Origin: Sphingobacterium populi
Lineage (GTDB): Bacteria > Bacteroidota > Bacteroidia > Sphingobacteriales > Sphingobacteriaceae
Direction: 5' to 3'
Assembly (NCBI RefSeq): GCF_001586775.1
Contig: NZ_LQXS01000002.1
Span: 62,001 to 126,000, forward strand
Length of the DNA: 64,000 nt
The position numbers were made by a program, and so were the translations under genes. The notes under the pieces are model-generated. The model was not told the origin of the DNA and did no database searches. It saw only the letters and a program-made list of their open reading frames with translations. Positions 57,351 through 64,000 of the stretch are shown piece after piece; the stretch's first letter is position 1; each line of letters opens with the position of its first letter.

Positions 57351-60300
57351 TTAAAACCCAACATTCAATCCAAATAAGATCTGACGAGGTGTGATGTATG
57401 TTCCTTGGTCAATTCCGAATGCGGTTGTCGAACCAGCGATTTCTGGGTCTGGTCCTGTGTATTTAGTGATAGTAAATAGATTGGCAGCCTGCACATATAT
57501 ACGTACGCGTTTTAGACGTGCTCGAGTCAACCATTCTTGTGGCAAAGTATATCCCAAGGCCGCATTACGCAAACGGAGGTAGCCTCCTGGCTCTACGAAA
57601 TAGGAGTTAGGTACATTTTTGGTGCTGGTAAATCCGTCTAGCTCTTGTATTGGTGCTTTGGCATTCATGTTTTCTGGTGTCCAAGAATTGTACACGGCCG
57701 TATTGCTATTAGCACTGCCATTGAACGACGAATAAAAGTCAGTATACCAGCGTACATTGTTCCAAATATCATTACCCGCTACGCCGTAGAAGAATGCGCT
57801 GAAATCCCAATTTTTGTAAGTTAACCCAAGATTTAGTCCGTAGCTCATCGTTGGGTTAGGGTTTCCTAATACGGTACGATCGTCCGCAGTGATGATACCA
57901 TCGCCATTAACATCTGCATAACGGAATCGACCTACGCCAATATCCGTTTGATACACAGCTTCAGGATTTCCTGAGACTTGTCTTGCACTCGCATTGGCTG
58001 CATTTACTTCTTCTTGTGAGTTCCAGAATCCATCTACCTGGTATCCGAAGAAGGATCCCATCGGATTGCCTACGGAGTTTCGCACGACGTAGTTGCCATT
58101 GTACCGATATTGCGTGCCGATCACATCAAAGTAGTCACTATTTTGCGAAATACTTTCGATATTATTTTTGTAGGTAGTCAACGTACCGGTCGTGGTTAAT
58201 TTCAGATCTGGTCCAAGATCAAAGTTTCCGGTAATGGCTAGATCTAGTCCGGAGTTTTTCATACGAGCTACGTTGGTAAATGGCTGTAGTGCGCGACCCG
58301 CTGTTCCAGGCAATTCGGGATTATACAGTAGGTCGTCCACTACTTTACTATAGTAATCTACGTTCAGCTCTAAGCGGGAGAATAAAGTGGCATCAAAACC
58401 AACATTTGTATTAATGTTTTTCTCCCAACGCGCATCGGGATTACCTATGCGGAAAGGTTGAATACCTAATGCAGTGCTATTTCCAGATCCTGTGATGTCA
58501 TAGTAGGAGGAACGGCGTACCCCTACGAACGTGTCATAAGCGTTGCGTGAGTTGACGTTGAGCTGATTACCCATTACTCCATATCCACCACGAATTTTGA
58601 AATCGTTCAGCCAATTTTTAGCTCCCGACATAAATTGCTCATCAGATACGCGCCAACCCGCACTTACTGCAGGAAACCAACCCGATTGATTATTTAAAAA
58701 TTTAGAAGACGCATCGCGGCGAATCGTTAAACCCAGCAAATACTTTTGCTTAAAATTGTAATCTACACGACCGATATAGGATGATAGGGTAGAAGCATCA
58801 CGGGCTGATCGGGCTGTCTGCGCACCAAAGCCTGTACTTAGGTCGACAAAATCACGGTCGAATGACACGTAACCTTGCGTGCTTGCTTCCATAAAGCGGA
58901 AATTTTCCTGAAAAGATTCGGTACCTACTACTACCGAGATATCATGGATATTATTGAAGTTCTGTTTGTAGTTAATGGTATTGGTCCATGTCCAGTTCCA
59001 AGCATCTACGGAGTTTTCTGTGTAGGCATTTGCCACCTCGTTTTCTAAGTTTTCGTATTGAGGGAATACGAAACGTTGTGAATTACCGGCATTGATCTCA
59101 CCTCCGAATACGGTACGCGCAGTGAAATTTTTCCATAGATCCACTTCGGCGAATACATTACCGATCAATCGGCTGTTTTGGCTGCGGTTATTGCGCATAC
59201 GATCCAGCATAGCTACAGGATTACGTGCATTTCCCAATCCGCCACCGGCAGTACCGGCATAATTTCCCATAATATCATAAACCGGAATGATAGGTGCTTG
59301 TCGAAAACTCATGCCAATGGCATTTCCTTCATCCAATTCGCCAATACCGTCATTTCCCATGCCTCCAGTTATAGAACCTTCACCAGTTTGTGGTGAACGG
59401 CGTAGGGAATAGGTGATGTTTTCTCCAATACGCACTCGGTTACCAATTTTATAGTTGGAGTTAGCACGCACCGTATAGCGATTCATAAATGTATTTTTCA
59501 GCACACCCTGCTGGTCAAAATAATTCGCGGAGAATAGGAATGCGCCTTTTTCATTACCGTGGCTTACCGCAATATTGTGACTCATGATCGGTGCGTTACT
59601 GAAAATCTCATCTGCCCAATCTGTGCCTGCATGATTGGCTCTGTTTATACGGTAAAAATCGCCTGCATTTCTGTCGAAAAAGTTTGGATTCACATTGTAT
59701 AATGCAGGGTTTACGCGAGGATCACCTTCCATCGCGCCTTGCGGCGCAATGTAATCTGGTAGGCGAGGTTCTGCACCTGTACCATAAAGATCATTGCCAA
59801 TGTCGGTCAAGCCGCTGTTGCGTTGTGCCTGAAAGGTCAAACGAGCATTATCTAATGGTGAAGCGATATCCCAAATGTTGCCGCGAATAGGACGCTGACT
59901 ACCGTAGAACATATCATAATTCACGCGCACTTCGCCGTCTTGTTTTCCCTTTTTGGTGGTAATGATGATGACACCGTTGGCTGCACGTGCACCATATATC
60001 GAGGCCGAACCAGCGTCTTTCAATACTTGCATCTGGTCGATATCATTTGGGTTAAGATCTACGATGTTCTGAATCGGAATACCGTCGACTACATATAACG
60101 GTGAGTTATTGCCAAATGTGTTAATACCGCGAATACGCACCTGCGGCTCGCGACCGGGCTGACCCGAACCGATTACCGTAACGCCTGATGCTTGTCCTTG
60201 TAATTGATTGTTGATCTGTCCAGACGGTTGGCGATTCATTTCTGAAACATTTACTACAGAAACTGCACTGGTTAAGTCCTTACGGCGCTGTGTAGCATAA

Positions 60301-60926
60301 CCAGTAACCACCACTTCATCCAAATTACTGGTGGATTCGCTGATTTGTACTGTTAAATTACCAGTTGCAGATGTCACAGATACATCTTTTTGTGTGTAGC
60401 CGATGTAATCAAACGTAAGCACGTCGCCCACATTAGCGCTGATTTGGAAGTTTCCGTCTTCATCTGTGCGCGTACTGATGTTCGTGCCCTTTAGGACAAT
60501 ACTTACCCCTTCAATTCCTCGTTTATTTGCAGCATCAACTACTTGGCCTCGAATAGTATTTTGTGCAGTTGCACGAAGCAATAAAATTTTCTTGTTTTCT
60601 AATTTGTATTGCACATCAAGATCCGTATGTATCTGGTTCAATAGCTGCCCGAGTACCCAATCTGTCGTTTTCAGATCAAGCATACGTGTGGTCTGCAATA
60701 CCGATGGGCTGTAGACAAACTTGATTTCGGTCTGCTTTTCGATTTCGTTAATCGTACGTTGCAAACTAATTCTTTTCTCTGTGAGTGTCACTTTTTGATG
60801 GGTTGGATTTTCGCTTTTTGCGCCTTGCGTTTCCGCTCCAACCAGCAGCGCTAAGAATAGCAAGCCACAACGTAGGGCTTTTCTATTGATAGCGACTAAT
60901 CTGGTACTGTATTTTGTGAAGTTCAT
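57351..60926 (-). CDS. SusC/RagA family TonB-dependent outer-membrane transporter with STN domain
   Basis: A 1191-residue TonB-dependent receptor. After the signal peptide (~residues 15-35) comes an STN domain (VTLTEKRISLQRTINEIEKQ and TEIKFVYSPSVL, ~45-115), found when a receptor signals to a FecR-type anti-sigma. Then a carboxypeptidase-D-like beta sandwich (IRGQVVDAANKRGIEGVSIV), the TonB box region DEVVVTGYATQRRKDL, the plug (LQGQASGVTVIGSGQPGREP, PLYVVDGIPIQNIVDLNPND) and the barrel ending ITPRQILFGLNVGF. It is intact. It pairs with SusD downstream and with the FecR/sigma genes upstream. Confidence 0.95.
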   Translation of the reverse strand: MNFTKYSTRLVAINRKALRCGLLFLALLVGAETQGAKSENPTHQKVTLTEKRISLQRTINEIEKQTEIKFVYSPSVLQTTRMLDLKTTDWVLGQLLNQIHTDLDVQYKLENKKILLLRATAQNTIRGQVVDAANKRGIEGVSIVLKGTNISTRTDEDGNFQISANVGDVLTFDYIGYTQKDVSVTSATGNLTVQISESTSNLDEVVVTGYATQRRKDLTSAVSVVNVSEMNRQPSGQINNQLQGQASGVTVIGSGQPGREPQVRIRGINTFGNNSPLYVVDGIPIQNIVDLNPNDIDQMQVLKDAGSASIYGARAANGVIIITTKKGKQDGEVRVNYDMFYGSQRPIRGNIWDIASPLDNARLTFQAQRNSGLTDIGNDLYGTGAEPRLPDYIAPQGAMEGDPRVNPALYNVNPNFFDRNAGDFYRINRANHAGTDWADEIFSNAPIMSHNIAVSHGNEKGAFLFSANYFDQQGVLKNTFMNRYTVRANSNYKIGNRVRIGENITYSLRRSPQTGEGSITGGMGNDGIGELDEGNAIGMSFRQAPIIPVYDIMGNYAGTAGGGLGNARNPVAMLDRMRNNRSQNSRLIGNVFAEVDLWKNFTARTVFGGEINAGNSQRFVFPQYENLENEVANAYTENSVDAWNWTWTNTINYKQNFNNIHDISVVVGTESFQENFRFMEASTQGYVSFDRDFVDLSTGFGAQTARSARDASTLSSYIGRVDYNFKQKYLLGLTIRRDASSKFLNNQSGWFPAVSAGWRVSDEQFMSGAKNWLNDFKIRGGYGVMGNQLNVNSRNAYDTFVGVRRSSYYDITGSGNSTALGIQPFRIGNPDARWEKNINTNVGFDATLFSRLELNVDYYSKVVDDLLYNPELPGTAGRALQPFTNVARMKNSGLDLAITGNFDLGPDLKLTTTGTLTTYKNNIESISQNSDYFDVIGTQYRYNGNYVVRNSVGNPMGSFFGYQVDGFWNSQEEVNAANASARQVSGNPEAVYQTDIGVGRFRYADVNGDGIITADDRTVLGNPNPTMSYGLNLGLTYKNWDFSAFFYGVAGNDIWNNVRWYTDFYSSFNGSANSNTAVYNSWTPENMNAKAPIQELDGFTSTKNVPNSYFVEPGGYLRLRNAALGYTLPQEWLTRARLKRVRIYVQAANLFTITKYTGPDPEIAGSTTAFGIDQGTYITPRQILFGLNVGF

Positions 60927-61068
60927 AATTCTGATTTTTTTCGTTTACCAATGGTTTTCTCGGTCAGATGTCCATCTGCTGGTTCAACATGTTGTTGGCA
61001 GTTAGAAGGTGGGTGGTTTGAAATTGAGTTTTTGTTTTTATCATAGTTGTGTGTTTTACTGTTAGTCA

Positions 61069-62037
61069 TTATAATATTGAAATTTGACGATCCTTAATTA
61101 CATAGCGTGTAGCAGTTACAGCGCAGATCAGATCAAGCTGTTCGAACAGTGTTAGATTGTCTAGATCGCCGGTAAACGTGGTACTTTGATGGGTGGGGGT
61201 TACCCGTATATCAAGCTCATATATTTTGCTAAGCTTGTTGGCCAATTTGGAGAGATCAATGGCCTGATAGCGTACTTGAGCAAGTAACGCCTTGTCTAGC
61301 ACCACAGGTTTAGGTTTTTCGACAATGGTAGCGTGTAATGTTTCTCGTTTTTTATTAAATACTGCGCGATGATTAGTGGCTAATGTTAGATTATTGGTGG
61401 ATGATTTCGTAAAGAGGCGCATTGGTAGCGCAGTATCATGGCAGGTTTGCGATACATGTACCTTGCCCGAAAATACGATTACTTCACTCCGTTCTTTATC
61501 CGTGTCTTGTATCAAAAAATGAGTACCTAATGCTTCCGTGGTCATCTTACCGTGGAGTACTCGAAAAGGTCTAAGTGGATCATTCGTAATATCAAAGATC
61601 GCACTACCTTCTAGCGAAACGCTGCGCTGCGAAAAATCAGAAAGATAGCTTAATCTTCCACCTTGCAACAGTTGAATGATCGACCCGTCCGGTAAACCCA
61701 CGCGAACCGTGTCGGTACCATCATTGCAAACAGTTTCTAACGGTTCTGCCGGTTGCCAAAACGTAAACACCAAGATTGGTAATAGCAACGTAGCGGCAAC
61801 AGCTATCCAACGATAGTTTTTTGTAGGTATCCTAATGATAGGTTGGGGCTTCTCCGTAGATCGAGATATCTTAAGCCATAATCGTTCTTCCATGGCTTGA
61901 TAATCTTCCTCTCTAAAAGATAATTTATCTTTTTCTGGAAGGCTGTCGTACCATTGCTGCACCATACGCGCTTCGTCGGGTGTACAAGTTTTTTGCAGAT
62001 AGCGTTGCAGTATAGCTTGAAATTGTTTACGACTCAT
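61069..62037 (-). CDS. FecR family anti-sigma factor
   Basis: A 322-residue membrane protein that holds the ECF sigma factor and senses the receptor. Residues 1-70 are the cytosolic anti-sigma head (with LQRYLQKTCTPDEARMVQQW), one membrane span near 75-95 (WIAVAATLLLPILVFTFW), a FecR periplasmic domain (DTVRVGLPDGSIIQLLQGGR, LSYLSDFSQRSVSLEGSAIF) and a C-terminal DUF4974 (IDLSKLANKLSKIYELDIRV). It lies between the sigma gene (126 bp) and SusC (143 bp). The order matches known Bacteroidota sigma/anti-sigma-SusC loci. Confidence 0.94.
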   Translation of the reverse strand: MSRKQFQAILQRYLQKTCTPDEARMVQQWYDSLPEKDKLSFREEDYQAMEERLWLKISRSTEKPQPIIRIPTKNYRWIAVAATLLLPILVFTFWQPAEPLETVCNDGTDTVRVGLPDGSIIQLLQGGRLSYLSDFSQRSVSLEGSAIFDITNDPLRPFRVLHGKMTTEALGTHFLIQDTDKERSEVIVFSGKVHVSQTCHDTALPMRLFTKSSTNNLTLATNHRAVFNKKRETLHATIVEKPKPVVLDKALLAQVRYQAIDLSKLANKLSKIYELDIRVTPTHQSTTFTGDLDNLTLFEQLDLICAVTATRYVIKDRQISIL

Positions 62038-62163
62038 CAGAAAAGTCAGTTTATAGTGTATATCGGTTAGCGAACGCAGAAAATAATCCGGCGATCTACA
62101 CTATAAGTAGCACAAGTAAGCCACACCCCTAAATAAAAATTGAACTTTTTTTATTTCCTTGTT

Positions 62164-62763
62164 TTAGGAAAATAGAACTGTGCTACTGAACCCAATAGCG
62201 ACAATACCTATCGTAAGGTAGTCGCGTAATACGATACGCAATGTCTTTAGGGATTTGGTGATGTGGTATTCTACTGCTTTTTCAGATAGATGAAGGGCTA
62301 GCGCAATCTTTTTTATTGGTTGGAATTCTATGCGGCTCATCAAGAATATTTGTCGTGTCTTGGGTGACAAGCGCTCTAACCCGTTGTAAAGCTGCTCCAT
62401 CAGTTCTTTAGCAGCCAACGTATCCAGGCTATTGTTTTGCTGCTGTAATTCATCTTCCGATTGCGTAATGTGCATAAAGCGCTCGACTTTAATTCGTGAT
62501 TTAAGATGATTGATAAAACTGAATTTCGCGGCGGCGGCGAAGTAAGCTGGGAGATATTGGATCTGTAAATCGGCACGGCGCTCCCACAGAGATACAAAGA
62601 TCTTCTGCGTCAGCTCTTCGGACAATTCTTGATCACCTGATTTTGCATAAAGCTGTCTAAATGATGACCGCCAGAAGCGTCTATATATTTCCTCAAACGC
62701 TTTGTGATCACTTTCTTTTAACTTGGACAGCAGTATCTCGTTGGTTAGTTCGGAGTCCTGCAT
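62164..62763 (-). CDS. ECF RNA polymerase sigma factor (FecI-like)
   Basis: A 199-residue sigma-70 family factor. Region 2 is RQLYAKSGDQELSEELTQKI and VSLWERRADLQIQYLPAYF; region 4 is LERLSPKTRQIFLMSRIEFQ and IKKIALALHLSEKAVEYHIT. The last ~20 residues are hydrophobic (YLTIGIVAIGFSSTVLF), an unusual tail that may touch the membrane. It likely transcribes its own SusCD genes when the ligand is bound. A TAATTTTG box (62822-62815, minus strand) lies about 50 bases upstream. Confidence 0.94.
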   Translation of the reverse strand: MQDSELTNEILLSKLKESDHKAFEEIYRRFWRSSFRQLYAKSGDQELSEELTQKIFVSLWERRADLQIQYLPAYFAAAAKFSFINHLKSRIKVERFMHITQSEDELQQQNNSLDTLAAKELMEQLYNGLERLSPKTRQIFLMSRIEFQPIKKIALALHLSEKAVEYHITKSLKTLRIVLRDYLTIGIVAIGFSSTVLFS

Positions 62764-62830
62764 AGGTAGTTCACAGTTAGTGTTTATAAATATATATGAA
62801 TTTGTTACAAATCACAAAATTACATATACG

Positions 62831-62861
62831 AAAAAAGCTCCCAGTTGGACTGGAAGCTTTT
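62831..62861 (-). terminator. Terminator downstream of rpsJ
   Basis: AAAAGCT-C-CCAGT pairs with ACTGG-A-AGCTTTT (one mismatch), loop TGG; on the minus strand it ends in a T-run, directly after the rpsJ stop. Confidence 0.8.
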
Positions 62862-62884
62862 AGATTTTTCAGATTGAAAATCGA

Positions 62885-63190
62885 TCACACTTTGATTTCA
62901 ACTTCAACGCCTGAAGGCAATTCAAGTTTCATCAACGCGTCAACTGTTTTAGAGTTAGAAGAGTAGATATCCAATAGTCTTTTGTAAGCACTTAATTGGA
63001 ACTGCTCACGCGCTTTTTTGTTAACGTGTGGTGAACGTAAAACCGTATAGATTTTTTTCTCTGTAGGCAATGGAATTGGTCCGCTAACTACTGCACCTGT
63101 AGGTTTTACCGTTTTTACGATTTTCTCAGCTGATTTGTCAACCAAGTTGTAATCGTAAGATTTCAATTTGATTCTGATTCTTTGGCTCAT
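62885..63190 (-). CDS. rpsJ: 30S ribosomal protein S10
   Basis: A 101-residue ribosomal protein (also NusE in antitermination). [20 protein letters not shown] opens the chain, then [40 protein letters not shown] and a final [11 protein letters not shown]. It follows fusA on the same strand (81-bp gap). In most bacteria the S10 operon (rplC onward) follows; here a terminator and an ECF-sigma gene come next instead. Confidence 0.97.
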   Translation of the reverse strand: MSQRIRIKLKSYDYNLVDKSAEKIVKTVKPTGAVVSGPIPLPTEKKIYTVLRSPHVNKKAREQFQLSAYKRLLDIYSSNSKTVDALMKLELPSGVEVEIKV

Positions 63191-63271
63191 TGTTTATTGT
63201 TTAATTGTTTTAAAAAGATCGCCAATTAGAGCTATTAACAACTGGCGATCGGTTTATTTTTGAGGACTGAA

Positions 63272-64000
63272 TTATTCTTCAGTACCTTTAAGTTTACCTT
63301 TTGCTTTCGCGATTACTTCTTCCATCACGTTACGAGGAGCTTCTGCATAGTGATCGAACTCCATCGTAGATGTAGCACGTCCAGAAGTAATCGTACGCAA
63401 TTGAGTCACGTAACCAAACATCTCAGAAAGTGGAACTAATGCTTTGATTACTTGAGCACCATTACGAGAATCAAGACCTTGCATCTGACCACGACGACGG
63501 TTCAAGTCACCCATTACATCACCCATGTTTTCTTCTGGAGTCAATACTTCGATTTTCATGATTGGCTCCATCAATACTGGAGAACATTTTGGCAATGCCT
63601 CACGGTATGCTTGACGACCTGCTAACTCGAAAGATAGTGAATCTGAATCGACTGCGTGGAATGAACCATCGATCAAACGAACTTTCATACCAGATAATGG
63701 ATATCCAGCCAATACACCGTTTGCCATTGAAGTTTCAAAACCTTTCTGAACAGAAGGGATAAATTCTTTAGGGATTTTACCACCAACGATCTCGTTCACG
63801 AATTGAAGTGGAGATTTTGACAAGTCGTGATCTTCATCTGCTGGAGAGATTACCACTTTAATGTCCGCAAATTTACCACGACCACCTGATTGTTTCTTGA
63901 ATACTTCACGGTGCTCAGTAGTACCGTTGATAGACTCTTTGTAAGAAACTTGAGGAGCTCCTTGGTTTACTTCTACTTTGAACTCACGTTTCAAACGATC
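63272..64000 (-). CDS. fusA: Elongation factor G, C-terminal part (5' end outside window)
   Basis: The last 242 residues of EF-G, which drives ribosomal translocation. Domain III/IV residues [37 protein letters not shown] and [20 protein letters not shown] are present, then domain V ([40 protein letters not shown]). The frame is open to the window edge; the start lies beyond 64000. rpsJ follows. Confidence 0.96.
   Translation of the reverse strand, partial: DRLKREFKVEVNQGAPQVSYKESINGTTEHREVFKKQSGGRGKFADIKVVISPADEDHDLSKSPLQFVNEIVGGKIPKEFIPSVQKGFETSMANGVLAGYPLSGMKVRLIDGSFHAVDSDSLSFELAGRQAYREALPKCSPVLMEPIMKIEVLTPEENMGDVMGDLNRRRGQMQGLDSRNGAQVIKALVPLSEMFGYVTQLRTITSGRATSTMEFDHYAEAPRNVMEEVIAKAKGKLKGTEE

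Overview
The window looks like chromosomal DNA of a Bacteroidota bacterium of the Sphingobacteriaceae (Sphingobacterium/Pedobacter-like). The evidence is a SusC/SusD pair controlled by an ECF sigma and FecR-type anti-sigma pair, an STN domain on SusC, Bacteroidota-style promoter boxes (TAnnTTTG), few Shine-Dalgarno sequences, a DUF1599/DoxX pair, a monomeric isocitrate dehydrogenase and a FHS-type sugar transporter next to a BadF-type kinase. Most of it is core chromosome. No insertion sequence, prophage, integrase or CRISPR array was seen.

Layout. 1-9.0 kb: end of a DUF1080 lipoprotein, an AraC regulator, an acetyl-CoA hydrolase/CoA-transferase, a small barrel protein, an aroK operon (DUF1599-DoxX-aroK), a HipA-like kinase/DUF3037 pair and cysE-cysM. 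9-20 kb: a duplicated-domain secreted protein, a degenerate PEP-synthase-like protein, BrkB/YihY, acyl-CoA ligase, a barrel protein, lactonase, GNAT, trigger factor, tRNA-Leu(UAG) and thymidine kinase. 20-29.5 kb: two unknown proteins, an EbfC-like protein, a frameshifted MBL hydrolase, a frameshifted amino-sugar-type kinase beside a sugar MFS transporter, rho, pssA, an Hpt protein and folK. 29.5-40.7 kb: sppA-rlmH plus a 44-residue membrane protein, an AT-rich gene with a HEPN-type RNxxxH motif, divergent valS/pheT, then a coiled-coil protein, zapA, a probable 6S RNA and rny. 40.7-46.8 kb: MFS exporter, a Crp/Fnr-RidA-VOC-lipoprotein-VOC cluster, and a two-component system. 46.8-52.4 kb: TolC/adaptor/RND metal-type efflux operon, with the RND gene frameshifted. 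52.4-64 kb: monomeric icd, a barrel protein, sigma-FecR-SusC-SusD (susD frameshifted), rpsJ and the 3' part of fusA.

How genes work together. The two-component system directly precedes the efflux operon and probably controls it; 11-bp-spaced direct repeats lie between them. The Crp/Fnr gene heads a small stress cluster with symmetric 8-6-8 repeats flanking ridA. The ECF sigma/FecR pair probably switches on the SusCD porin when its unknown ligand is bound. cysE-cysM make cysteine from serine.

The strongest window-wide oddity is that five genes are each broken by exactly one missing base (MBL hydrolase, kinase, HEPN-type gene, RND pump, susD). In all five the total length becomes divisible by three if one base is added, and at least four breaks fall in or next to homopolymer runs. 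This points to consensus indels in the assembly more than to five pseudogenes. The best candidates for new biology are the HEPN-motif orphan, the HipA-like/DUF3037 pair, the PEP-synthase-like protein that lost its phosphotransfer histidine, and the rod-shaped RNA between zapA and rny.
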